Assembly (NCBI GenBank): GCA_004299485.1
Contig: SCQP01000015.1
Coordinates: 1-46,002, forward strand
Length of the DNA: 46,002 bases
Direction of reading: 5' to 3'
DNA from: Acidobacteriota bacterium
Lineage (GTDB): Bacteria > Acidobacteriota > Terriglobia > Terriglobales > SCQP01
The position numbers were made by a program, and so were the translations under genes. Of the stretch, positions 25,843 through 32,658 are shown one piece after another (positions within the stretch are counted from its first letter, which is position 1; every line of letters begins with the position of its first letter). The notes beneath the pieces are model-generated. The model saw nothing but the letters and a program-made list of their open reading frames with translations. It did no database searches and had not been told where the DNA came from.

Positions 25843-25894
25843 GCAGCCGCTGGGACAATTGCCCCAGATTGGGTGAAAGCCCGCAGTCGCTGGG
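25843..25894. promoter_or_regulatory. Paired upstream repeats, candidate enhancer sites for the sigma-54 activator
   Basis: GCAGCCGCTGGGA at 25843-25855 and GCAGTCGCTGGGA at 25883-25895 differ at one base and start exactly 40 bp apart, close to four helical turns. They lie about 35-90 bp upstream of the sigma-54 promoter, where activator sites are expected, and between two divergently transcribed units. Confidence 0.45.
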
Positions 25895-25930
25895 AGCAAC
25901 GCCACTCCCGCGTTCATCATCTCTGCCGTT

Positions 25931-26125
25931 GTGAGCCTGGTCACGGCACGCCGCGTCTTGTGGATCACCGCTGGTGGTTTGCTGGGACTGTGGGTGCTGC
26001 TGTTCTATTGGCTGCAATTGACGGGCAACTACTTCCATGTGTTTCTGGTGGCGGCGATTGCGGTCGCGCTCATGAACCTGGTAGCGCATTACTGGTCGCG
26101 GCCGGACCCGGAGGACCGGGCATGA
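25931..26125 (+). CDS. Small two-helix membrane protein (DUF5670/lmo0937-like)
   Basis: 64 residues with a GTG start. Two hydrophobic segments: RVLWITAGGLLGLWVLLFYWL and FHVFLVAAIAVALMNLVAHYW. The order of short hydrophobic helix, Gly/His turn (GNYFH) and second helix resembles the lmo0937/DUF5670 family of tiny membrane proteins, function unknown. The stop overlaps the next gene's start (ATGA). Confidence 0.6.
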   Translation: MSLVTARRVLWITAGGLLGLWVLLFYWLQLTGNYFHVFLVAAIAVALMNLVAHYWSRPDPEDRA

Positions 26126-26508
26126 GCGTGCGCACCCGCCTGGGACTGGCGATGATCGCCATGACCACCGCCATCTGGATTTCGGCCACTTCCGTGCGCC
26201 ATTGGGTTCCGGACCACGGCCTTGGCATCACGCTGCTGCTGCTGGCGCCGGTGATTGCCTGCGGCATGGCCGCCGTCGGCCTCGCCTTCGAGTTCCTCCA
26301 GGTCACGTGCCAGGGTGGGGAAATCGTGCATTGGTTCGCAATTGAGAAAGTAGCGCTGGTGTTCCAGATCGCCGGCCTGTTGCTGCTCAGCTACCGCGCC
26401 ATCTGGATGTTTTTCTCCTGGGACGGCCTGTTTTACTTTCCCGTCTGGCTGCTGCTCGCCTCTGCCGTCCTCTGCCGCTGGCGCCCGCGCTGGATTCCCT
26501 GTTCCTGA
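26122..26508 (+). CDS. Hypothetical membrane protein
   Basis: 128 residues with about four hydrophobic helices (LGLAMIAMTTAIWISAT; ITLLLLAPVIACGMAAVGLAF; VALVFQIAGLLLLSYRAIWMFF; FPVWLLLASAVLCRW). No family recognised. Coupled by ATGA to the tiny membrane protein upstream, so the two probably act together. Confidence 0.6.
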   Translation: MSVRTRLGLAMIAMTTAIWISATSVRHWVPDHGLGITLLLLAPVIACGMAAVGLAFEFLQVTCQGGEIVHWFAIEKVALVFQIAGLLLLSYRAIWMFFSWDGLFYFPVWLLLASAVLCRWRPRWIPCS

Positions 26509-26725
26509 GGGCAGCCTAGCCCGAGATCGTAAACGGTTTCGACCGAGTCGAATTTCTTCACCGGACAGTGACGTGGGCGCGGGACTCCAGAGAGCCTCCA
26601 CGGCAAAAAGCTTGCCTGGCACCCGAACTGACTTCTTCGCGGATGAACTGCTTCGCAGAATCAAATTCAGCCGTCCCCCGTAGTGGCTCAATACGGTTAG
26701 GGACTTGCACTTTGATGCGAAAATA

Positions 26726-26738
26726 TATAACTGTTATA
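26726..26738. promoter_or_regulatory. Palindromic operator candidate at the brnT start
   Basis: TATAAC-T-GTTATA is a perfect 6-bp palindrome with one central base, in an AT-rich patch ending just before the ATG at 26740. A -35-like TTGCAC lies at 26705-26710. The BrnA antitoxin is a ribbon-helix-helix repressor in known systems, so autoregulation here is expected. Confidence 0.5.
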
Positions 26739-26739
26739 C

Positions 26740-27255
26740 ATGCGCTTTCGCTTTGATCCCGTAAAGAGCACGACTCTGCGGGCAAATCCGAAGCGCGGCA
26801 TTGGCTTTGAGGAAGTACAGGTGCTGTTCGACGGCGACCACATTTTCGACCGTCGTTGTGATGCTCCCGAACAATGGCGCGCTATCGGGTGGGTAGCGGG
26901 CAAGTTGTATAGCGTGATCTACGAGATTCGCACGGACAGCGCTGGCGAGTTCTATCACTTGGTCACTTGTGGCCCGCAACCAAAGAGGAAAGGAGACAGT
27001 ATGCCGAAAGCATCTAAGCCAATCGATGCGGAAAGAATTGCAGAAATGGCTGATCGTGGAGAGGATATTTCCGCTCACTTCACAAACAACTTTACCGTCG
27101 TCCGGCGCGTGAATGTTGATTTCACCGCTCCTATGTTGCGTGAGCTGGACCGGGAAGCTGCGATGCTGAACGTCAGCCGCCAAGCCGTAATCAAGACTCT
27201 GCTCCGCGACGCTCTGGATCGCCGCCACCTGGCTGAACAGGACCGCCACCATTAA
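26740..27255 (+). CDS. brnT: BrnT toxin reading frame fused to BrnA by a frameshift
   Basis: A single 171-residue frame. Residues 1 to about 76 are a BrnT-type RelE-like RNase toxin (FRFDPVKSTTLRANPKRGIGFEEVQVLFDG ... YEIRTDSAGEFYHLVT). Just after this, the frame that would complete BrnT is the neighbouring one: from 26967 it reads LWPATKEERRQYAESI and stops at 27015-27017, exactly the usual BrnT ending overlapping the antitoxin start. So one base is missing near 26965, and the present frame instead runs GPQPKRKGDS straight into BrnA (from Met at 27001). The toxin has therefore lost its last helix and either is fused to its own antitoxin or is inactive. A sequencing or assembly error is the main alternative. 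The DNA is visibly AT-richer than its neighbours, suggesting horizontal acquisition. Confidence 0.75.
   Translation: MRFRFDPVKSTTLRANPKRGIGFEEVQVLFDGDHIFDRRCDAPEQWRAIGWVAGKLYSVIYEIRTDSAGEFYHLVTCGPQPKRKGDSMPKASKPIDAERIAEMADRGEDISAHFTNNFTVVRRVNVDFTAPMLRELDREAAMLNVSRQAVIKTLLRDALDRRHLAEQDRHH
27001..27255 (+). CDS. brnA: BrnA antitoxin (internal start)
   Basis: 84 residues. The N-terminal part (DAERIAEMADRGEDISAHF) is typical of BrnA; the C-terminal half is a ribbon-helix-helix DNA-binding fold (RRVNVDFTAPMLRELDREAAMLNVSRQAVIKTLLRDAL). AAAGGAG lies 6-12 nt before the ATG, so free antitoxin can still be made although the ATG is now in frame with the upstream toxin. It would neutralise BrnT and repress the operon. 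The convergent transporter gene ends 11 nt after its stop. Confidence 0.88.
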   Translation: MPKASKPIDAERIAEMADRGEDISAHFTNNFTVVRRVNVDFTAPMLRELDREAAMLNVSRQAVIKTLLRDALDRRHLAEQDRHH

Positions 27256-27266
27256 AAGTTCGGCGC

Positions 27267-27923
27267 TCATAGGCATTGCCGGTTCTTCTCAACGGCTGAC
27301 CGTGCCATCCCCGCTCCGCTACCGCCCGCACCCTGCGCCTGAGCCTCCTGCGCTGCGCGGCGCCACTCTCTCACGCCCAGAATCGCCAACGCCACCAGCC
27401 CTGCATACAGCACCGCGGTCGCCTGCAGACCTTTGTAGACATATTCACCGACGTAGATCACATCCACGGCAATCCAGAGCCACCAGTTGGCGATGTGCTT
27501 GCGCGCCGCCCACCACGTCGCCACCAGGCTATAGCTGGCGAGCGTTGCATCGAGCCAGGGCAGTGCCGCACCCACGCGCACCATCACTTGCGCCAGCACC
27601 ACCGCGCCCGCGGCGCCGGCCAGCAGTCCGCCGATCCTTCCGCGCTTGCCGAGCGGCACAACCGCAATTTCGCCGTCGTCACGGGCGCCGCGCCACCAGT
27701 GCCACCAGCCGTAGAGGGTGAAGACGACGAACAGCGCCTGCAGCAGCGCGTCAGAAAAAAGCCGGGCGCGGTAGAAGACCTCCAGATAAATGACGTCGGC
27801 AACCAGGACCACGGGCCAGCACAGCAAGCGGCGCTGGGTGGTGAGCCAGATGCCCAGCACGGTCGAGATCACGCCGGCCAGCTCCAGCCCATGAGTGCGC
27901 AAGTAGTCGAGGAGTGGCGTCAT
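27267..27923 (-). CDS. pnuT: PnuC/PnuT-family vitamin transporter, probable thiamine uptake
   Basis: 218-residue membrane protein of the nicotinamide riboside transporter fold: about seven helices, with YGWWHWWRGARDDGE in the middle and NWWLWIAVDVIYVGEYVYKGLQATAVLY in the last third. PnuC imports nicotinamide riboside, whereas PnuT homologues under thiamine control import thiamine. Here the operon starts with a TPP riboswitch, so thiamine (or a precursor) is the likely cargo, trapped afterwards by the kinase encoded just upstream. The ATG at 27923 overlaps the kinase stop (TAATG); an earlier ATG lies 24 nt upstream. Confidence 0.82.
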   Translation of the reverse strand: MTPLLDYLRTHGLELAGVISTVLGIWLTTQRRLLCWPVVLVADVIYLEVFYRARLFSDALLQALFVVFTLYGWWHWWRGARDDGEIAVVPLGKRGRIGGLLAGAAGAVVLAQVMVRVGAALPWLDATLASYSLVATWWAARKHIANWWLWIAVDVIYVGEYVYKGLQATAVLYAGLVALAILGVREWRRAAQEAQAQGAGGSGAGMARSAVEKNRQCL

Positions 27924-29044
27924 TAGTGGCTCCGTAAGTAGTCGCATAGCCGCCCGCCGGCCGCGCCCGCAAACCAGCGCGCGTGGCCCAGCAGCCAGCC
28001 TTCGTAGGCGAGGCGTGCTCGGCTTTCGCCGGGCAGGCGGAGAAAATAATCCGCCTCCGACAGCGCGACTTCGACATGGCAAAGCGCCATCATGGGCGCC
28101 AGCGCGGCCCTCTCCGCGCGCGTCAGAGGCCGGACCGACGCGTAGCCGCTCAGCAGCGCCTGGAGGTGATCGAAATGCACCGCAGGTTCGCGGGGCAACG
28201 AAAGCCACTCGACGATATTGCGCTCGATGGCGTGGGCCAGGCCATGTACCGCGTAGGTCTGGTCCGCCAGCCCGAAATCAATGATGGTGACGGGGTGCGC
28301 CTGGGCGCCGGCGCCGCTCCAGAACAGGTTTGAGGCGTGTAGGTCGTTGTGCGTCCACAGCGGTGTCAGGTGCGGCAGCAGAGGCTGCAGCTCGGCGTAG
28401 AACGGTTCGAGCAGCTTCAACGCCTCGGCAGCGCAACGCCGCACACCGGCATGATGCGCAAGCAAGGGGCGGGCGTCGAGATAAGCTTCCAGACCCGCTG
28501 CCGGATCGCCGCCGGCAAAAATGCTGCAGCTCGCGACCAGCGGCCGCGGCTTGCGCGGCGGCGCTGCAAATCCCGCCGCGGCCAGATGCAGCCGCGCCAG
28601 CGCTGCACCCGCCGCGTGAGCATGGTCCGCACTATTAAACGGCGTCCAGGAGAACGCGTCCCGGTACAGGTCCATGCCTGCAGCGCATTCCTGCACTTCG
28701 TAGGTCCACGGTCCGGCTTCCACCGCGGTTTCGCCATCGGCGTTGGCCAGCACGCGCGGCACCGGAGCGCCGTGTTCGTGCAGATAGGCGAGGAAGCGAT
28801 GCTCCTCGCCCAGTCCCTCGCAATCGCGGATGCTGCGCGCATGCCGCTTCACAAACACAGAACCATGCGTGCAGCGCACCACCGCCGCCGCCGAGAACGG
28901 CCGCGGGCTGGCGAAGGTAATTGCATCCGGCTCGCCAGCATCCGGATAGGCGGCCAGCAGCGGCCGCAGTTCCGCAATCGTGAGCGCAGGCCAGTCCGGC
29001 GCGACCAGCGATCCCTCCATTCCGTGGGCTAAAACGGGAGTCAT
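27923..29044 (-). CDS. APH/choline-kinase-fold phosphotransferase, candidate thiamine kinase
   Basis: 373 residues of the aminoglycoside-phosphotransferase (APH) superfamily. The N-lobe Lys is in GSVFVKRHAR, the catalytic loop is WTHNDLHASNLFWS (HxDxxxxN), and the metal-binding IIDFGLAD is the DFG equivalent. ThiK, the thiamine kinase of enterobacteria, belongs to the same superfamily. This gene sits between a TonB receptor and a PnuT transporter under a TPP riboswitch, so phosphorylation of imported thiamine to thiamine monophosphate is the natural hypothesis. Homoserine- or choline-type substrates cannot be excluded by sequence alone. It starts 2 nt after the receptor's stop codon. Confidence 0.8.
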   Translation of the reverse strand: MTPVLAHGMEGSLVAPDWPALTIAELRPLLAAYPDAGEPDAITFASPRPFSAAAVVRCTHGSVFVKRHARSIRDCEGLGEEHRFLAYLHEHGAPVPRVLANADGETAVEAGPWTYEVQECAAGMDLYRDAFSWTPFNSADHAHAAGAALARLHLAAAGFAAPPRKPRPLVASCSIFAGGDPAAGLEAYLDARPLLAHHAGVRRCAAEALKLLEPFYAELQPLLPHLTPLWTHNDLHASNLFWSGAGAQAHPVTIIDFGLADQTYAVHGLAHAIERNIVEWLSLPREPAVHFDHLQALLSGYASVRPLTRAERAALAPMMALCHVEVALSEADYFLRLPGESRARLAYEGWLLGHARWFAGAAGGRLCDYLRSH

Positions 29045-29046
29045 GG

Positions 29047-31338
29047 CTAAAAGTTGTAGTGCACCGAGGCTTTAATCCAGCGCGGCGCGCCCAGCCAGAG
29101 GAACGAATCTCCGTAATTCGTGCCGGTATCCGCCCAATATTTCTTGTTGGCGAGGTTTGACACCCAGACGCGAAACGTCGCGCGGCTTTCACCGCGCGGC
29201 GTATAGCTCACGCCGAGGTTGAAGAGCGCATAGCCCGGGACGGTCACCGCATCGTCGCGCAGCGCCGCTTTGGAACTCGTATAGCTCCAGCCCGGCAGCA
29301 CTTCCAGGCCTGCAAGCAGGCGCGACAGGCTCACCTCGGCAAAGACGGTCGTGCGAAAGCGGGGCACGTTGATTACCTGCCGGTCATTAAAGGCGGCGGT
29401 GCCGGTATCGTGCGCAACCGCGCTCGTCACCGCCGTGGACGACAGCAGCCGCAGCCAGTCCGCCGCCCGGCCTTGCGCGTTTAGCTCCAGGCCGTTGTGC
29501 GTTTCCCTTCCCTGCTGCTCGAAGTAAAGATTGCCCGCAGCCGCGGCCGCGGCTTTGGGATAAAAGAACGGCGCCTGCATATGGAATATATCGGCGCTCA
29601 GCAAGAGTCGCGATGCCGGCTGATACTTGGCGCCGATCTCGAATTGGCGCGTGAAATAGGGAGCCAGGAACTGGCTGGCGTTGGCGGCCCACCAGGGCGC
29701 CTGCGGACCGAGCGAAAGCGTAGCCGCATAGTTCGTGTAAAACATGAGGTTTTGGGCCGGACTCCAGGTAACTGCGTACTGAGGCAGCCAGACGGGTCGG
29801 TCGGTGAAAACCGGCGCGCAGGGGTTGGGCACGGGCGCCGTCGCCGCATCGAGATTGGCGGCGCTGGCGCAGGATGCCCAGGCGGAGAAGTTGTGGTCGC
29901 GGAGTGCATCGTAGCGTCCGCCGGCGATAACCTGCACGCCCCCGGGAAGCTGGACCCGGTCCTGCATGACCAGGGACGATTGCCGGCTGTCCTGCCACAA
30001 CCGCTCCGGACCGGCGCTCTGCACCGGCGTCTCGATGGGATAGGGCACGATGGGCTGGTAGATATTCTCCGAGCCGAGATAGGTGTAGACCGGCCCGTTC
30101 TGCACCACGCCGTCCGGCGAAACCGGACTGCTGCGGGAGGCAAAACCAGGCATGCGCACCGTGCGCACGAACAGCTCGCCGCCCGCGGTCACAAATTGCG
30201 TGATCGGACCGGTGCGCACGATGCCCGACGCCATGCCTTCGGTTTCGGCATCGACCCGACGCTCGTCGGGGTTGCGGTAATCGTAAACGTCGTAGCTTCC
30301 GTCGGGAGCAAAAAAGAACGCCGGCGACTGCGCGCACGCCGCCTCGTAGCCGCAACCGTAGGCGTAGATGACGTTGTCCTGAATCAGCGACTGGCTCAGA
30401 CTGGCGGCGGCCGATGCCGTCCAGTTGGGAGCCAGCGCCAGATTCAGGCGGAGGCTGGTATTGAAGGTGTCGTAGGTATTCGGCGGCGCCCACGTCTGCC
30501 TGCCCAGCATGGTTGCGGGCGAGAGGCGATGCAGATCGGGCAAAGTGGTGCCGCCCAGCAACTGGTAGCCGCTGCCGTCGGCTTCGGTTTTGCGCTGCGC
30601 CTCAAAATCGCCTTCCAGCGTGGCGCGCGGCGACAGCCGCCAGTCCAGCGCGAGCGCGCCCATGCGGCGCCAGCCGCCGGTGCCCTGCATATAGGTCTCG
30701 AGCCGCTCTTCGGCCAGGTTCACCCGCAGCCCGAACTGCTGCCGCCGGCCAAACAGGTGCCCAAAGTCCCCGGCCAGGTAGGCAGTGCCGAAGCCGTCGG
30801 TAGCCAGATCGACGGCGCCAATGTCGGCTGGCCGCTTGGTGACGTAATCGATCGTGCCTGCGCCTGCGGCCACGCCGTTCGCCACGCCTGCCAGGCCATG
30901 CAGAAAATCCACCTGCTGTTTGTTCTCCAGCGGCACATCCTGCTCGCCGGCGATGGTCATGCCATTGACGGCGAGGCCGGTGGCCAGATCGATCGGGTAA
31001 CCGCGAATCGTGTACACGCCGTAGTAGCCCACCGGCACGTAGTCATCGTTCACCGAAGCGTCGTTGGCGGCCAGATCCGAGAGCAGCCGCGCCTGCTGCC
31101 CGCTCAACACCGCGCGCGTCACCGCGGTGGCTGACAGCGGCGCCTTCTCGAGCGGCTGCGCGCCCAGTACGCCCGACGTGACCTTCGCGGGCAGGTAGTT
31201 GCCGTCGGCACGCGCCTTGACCGTAATCGAAATCGTGATCTTTTTGGCTTTGGTGCTGGTTGCGGTTTGCGCGCGGGCAGCAACCGCGAAACCGAGCAGC
31301 GCCGCCAAAACTGCGGCTTGCGAGCAGCGCGACATCAT
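29047..31338 (-). CDS. TonB-dependent outer-membrane receptor, probable thiamine uptake
   Basis: 763-residue outer-membrane receptor. A signal peptide (about residues 1-23, ending AVAARA), a plug domain at about 55-190 (VGYYGVYTIRGYPIDLATGLAVNGM ... GAGTIDYVTKRP) and a 22-strand barrel ending with the expected aromatic tail KASVHYNF. Barrel style resembles siderophore receptors, but control by a TPP riboswitch and co-transcription with a kinase and PnuT point to thiamine or a thiamine-related compound as ligand. GGAGGAG lies 8 nt before the ATG. No TonB/ExbBD genes are in the window. Confidence 0.92.
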   Translation of the reverse strand: MMSRCSQAAVLAALLGFAVAARAQTATSTKAKKITISITVKARADGNYLPAKVTSGVLGAQPLEKAPLSATAVTRAVLSGQQARLLSDLAANDASVNDDYVPVGYYGVYTIRGYPIDLATGLAVNGMTIAGEQDVPLENKQQVDFLHGLAGVANGVAAGAGTIDYVTKRPADIGAVDLATDGFGTAYLAGDFGHLFGRRQQFGLRVNLAEERLETYMQGTGGWRRMGALALDWRLSPRATLEGDFEAQRKTEADGSGYQLLGGTTLPDLHRLSPATMLGRQTWAPPNTYDTFNTSLRLNLALAPNWTASAAASLSQSLIQDNVIYAYGCGYEAACAQSPAFFFAPDGSYDVYDYRNPDERRVDAETEGMASGIVRTGPITQFVTAGGELFVRTVRMPGFASRSSPVSPDGVVQNGPVYTYLGSENIYQPIVPYPIETPVQSAGPERLWQDSRQSSLVMQDRVQLPGGVQVIAGGRYDALRDHNFSAWASCASAANLDAATAPVPNPCAPVFTDRPVWLPQYAVTWSPAQNLMFYTNYAATLSLGPQAPWWAANASQFLAPYFTRQFEIGAKYQPASRLLLSADIFHMQAPFFYPKAAAAAAGNLYFEQQGRETHNGLELNAQGRAADWLRLLSSTAVTSAVAHDTGTAAFNDRQVINVPRFRTTVFAEVSLSRLLAGLEVLPGWSYTSSKAALRDDAVTVPGYALFNLGVSYTPRGESRATFRVWVSNLANKKYWADTGTNYGDSFLWLGAPRWIKASVHYNF

Positions 31339-31399
31339 GGCCTGTCTCCTCCAGAAACCAGGAGCCTGGGCTCGGCAAGCTGAAAATGGCCTCTCGGTT

Positions 31400-31485
31400 A
31401 GCGAACGCTCCCCACGCCGGTATTATCCGGATCGGGTTCGAGGGTATCATCTCAGCCCCACGGCTCGGTGGAGCACCCCTGTTTC
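31400..31485 (-). ncRNA. TPP riboswitch (THI element)
   Basis: Read on the minus strand, the conserved core blocks appear in order: AGGGGTGCTC (P1/P2 start), GGGGCTGAGATGATACCC (P2-P3, the CTGAGA thi-box), GAACCCGATCCGG (P4 start) and ATAATACCGGCGTGGGGAGCG (P4/P5-P1 close). These match the thiamine-pyrophosphate aptamer. It lies 62 nt upstream of the TonB receptor ATG, whose GGAGGAG ribosome-binding site could be masked by an alternative fold. No T-tract terminator was seen, so translational control is more likely than transcription termination. Confidence 0.93.
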
Positions 31486-31494
31486 CTGTCTTCC

Positions 31495-31523
31495 ATTGAA
31501 GCACGTCGGCACGGCGTCTGCAA
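31495..31523 (-). promoter_or_regulatory. Sigma-70-type promoter for the thiamine operon
   Basis: On the minus strand TTGCAG (31523-31518), 17-bp spacer, TTCAAT (31500-31495). The transcript would begin about 10 nt before the riboswitch P1 helix, the right distance for a riboswitch leader. Confidence 0.45.
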
Positions 31524-31640
31524 ACAGGGCGGTTGGTGAGAGGTTGCGAGCGGCGGGTTGCGGGGTGACACAGCGCGAGGCCGCGGCGGAAACCGTGCGG
31601 CGGCAGGTTCAACGGGGCGCGTTCCTCAAAAATTGGGGGT

Positions 31641-31660
31641 CGCTTTGGTTAGCCAAAGCG
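31641..31660. repeat. Perfect inverted repeat CGCTTTGG-TTAG-CCAAAGCG
   Basis: Eight-base arms around a 4-nt loop, in the intergenic region between the thiamine operon and the vsr remnant. On the minus strand it is followed, after eight bases, by a run of T. It could be a terminator for something now lost, or an operator. The rest of 31524-31689 shows nothing else recognisable. Confidence 0.4.
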
Positions 31661-31689
31661 TCCTAAGTTTGCGCGTATTAATCGGGCGC

Positions 31690-31719
31690 TTGTGCTGCGG
31701 CACAGGACTTTTGTACAAT
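31690..31719 (+). promoter_or_regulatory. Sigma-70-type promoter before the vsr remnant
   Basis: TTGTGC (31690-31695), 18-bp spacer, TACAAT (31714-31719). The GTG of the vsr fragment lies 8 nt after the -10, so a message from here would be leaderless. Confidence 0.4.
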
Positions 31720-31727
31720 GCCGGGGC

Positions 31728-31913
31728 GTGGACACGATTTCCCAGGCTCGCCGGAGTGCGAATCTGTCGCGCATCCGATCGAGGAACACGGGCCCTGAGA
31801 TGACGGTGAGAAGGCTGCTACAGTTCCGCTACCGTTATAGACGCGAGCTTCGCGCCCGACCCGCTGACCCGCTGAATCGGCCAGCGCCGGCTCTCCCAAT
31901 AGCCAATAGCTAA
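31728..31913 (+). pseudogene. vsr: Truncated vsr (very-short-patch repair endonuclease) remnant
   Basis: From the GTG at 31728 the frame reads VDTISQARRSANLSRIRSRNTGPEM, then TVRRLLQFRYRYRREL. This is the recognisable N-terminal 40 residues of Vsr-type T:G mismatch endonucleases (DTVSP-x-RSxxMSRIRxxDTxPEM-xVRRxLHxxGYRYR). Homology then fades into a Pro/Arg tail and stops at 31911-31913; the catalytic domain with its Asp, His and zinc site is missing (full length about 140-150 residues). Vsr normally accompanies a cytosine methylase, of which there is no trace. A decayed fragment, not a functional gene. Confidence 0.7.
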
Positions 31914-31925
31914 TAGCTAATAGCT
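31898..31925 (+). repeat. Heptamer tandem repeat (AATAGCY x4) before actA
   Basis: Four perfect 7-bp units: AATAGCC then AATAGCT three times, overlapping the end of the vsr remnant and lying 67 bp before actA. One of five 7-8-bp tandem tracts found in and around the act-cco island. Confidence 0.85.
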
Positions 31926-31991
31926 CATCATCCAGCCCACCATCCCGCTCCGGCCAGCAACTCCGTACTCCGGTGCAGCAACTAAGCCCCT

Positions 31992-32498
31992 GTGTTCCGG
32001 CTGCGCGCATTGGCGGTAGTAGTGTCGCTGCTGTTCTGCGCCTTCCTGTGGGTCTACTTTTTGCAGGATTTACCCTACCGGGCGGCGCCGCAGCAGCCCA
32101 TTGATTTCAGCCACCAGATTCACTTCGAGCGCGGCATTCAGTGCGCCTTCTGCCATCTGGACGCGCCCCGCTCGACGTTTGCGGGCATACCCAGCGTGAT
32201 GAAATGCATGGGCTGCCACCGGGTGATCATTCCGCAGTATCCGCAGATTCAGAAGCTGCACGCCTACTGGCGGGAGCAGATTCCAATCCCCTGGAAGCGG
32301 GTGTACTGGCTGCCCGATTACGTCCGCTTCACTCATCAGCCCCATATCGCGGCCGGGATTCAATGCCAGGCCTGCCACGGCAGCGTGGGCAGCATGGACC
32401 GGGTGCGCGAGGTCACCGATTTCAATATGAACACCTGCATTACCTGTCACCGCGCCATGGCCGCCCGCACGGACTGCTTCGGCGCCTGCCACCACTGA
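31992..32498 (+). CDS. actA: ACIII subunit ActA, multiheme cytochrome c
   Basis: 168 residues. One N-terminal membrane anchor (about 6-24) precedes a periplasmic heme domain with four CXXCH sites: CAFCH, CMGCH, CQACH and CITCH. The C-terminus CFGACHH is a CX3CH sequence standing where ActA's fifth heme site is expected. ActA passes electrons out of alternative complex III, the quinol:cytochrome c oxidoreductase that replaces bc1. The start is GTG at 31992, with no clear ribosome-binding site. First gene of actABCDFE-cco. Other His residues (FSHQIHFERG, FTHQPHIAAG) supply distal ligands typical of this type. Confidence 0.9.
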   Translation: MFRLRALAVVVSLLFCAFLWVYFLQDLPYRAAPQQPIDFSHQIHFERGIQCAFCHLDAPRSTFAGIPSVMKCMGCHRVIIPQYPQIQKLHAYWREQIPIPWKRVYWLPDYVRFTHQPHIAAGIQCQACHGSVGSMDRVREVTDFNMNTCITCHRAMAARTDCFGACHH

Positions 32499-32658
32499 GA
32501 ACCCATATGAAAACCCCAGCCCTCTACATTCACCGCGCAGCGCCGGGTTGGGGCGCACGGGGTCCCCAACCCGGCGCGAGCACAAGCGGGCGGCGCGGCA
32601 TCGCCGCGCAGGGACCCGCGCCCGTAAACGCCGCTTGCCACCATTGAGACTCCCTATG
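32484..32658 (+). repeat. 26-bp imperfect direct repeat flanking hairpin element copy B
   Basis: 32484-32509 (end of actA through an ATATG) and 32633-32658 (just before and including the actB ATG) match at 21 of 26 positions. Each encodes a CHH-stop ending followed by a start-like ATG. Between them lie a 46-codon open frame (32507-32647) and the dispersed hairpin element. The arrangement suggests that the actA tail was duplicated when the element arrived. Confidence 0.55.
32541..32621 (+). repeat. Dispersed double-hairpin repeat, copy B (actA-actB spacer)
   Basis: First hairpin: CGCCGGGTTGGGG (32541-32553) with its perfect complement CCCCAACCCGGCG (32564-32576). Then the ACAAGCGGGCGGCG core. 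Second hairpin: GCGCGGC (32593-32599), loop ATC, GCCGCGC (32603-32609). Ends GACCCGCGCC. Same layout and spacing as copies A and C. As the only clearly noncoding copy it could affect actA/actB expression ratios by RNA folding. Confidence 0.8.

Noticed and set aside
26509-26725. Possible gene in the interval before brnT
   Set aside because: Only short frames without ribosome-binding sites or recognisable domains; nothing supportable beyond the promoter-like patch next to brnT.
32507-32647. A 46-codon frame between actA and actB as a novel small gene
   Set aside because: Its middle is the hairpin repeat and its end copies the actA terminus, so it is better explained as duplicated and repeat DNA.
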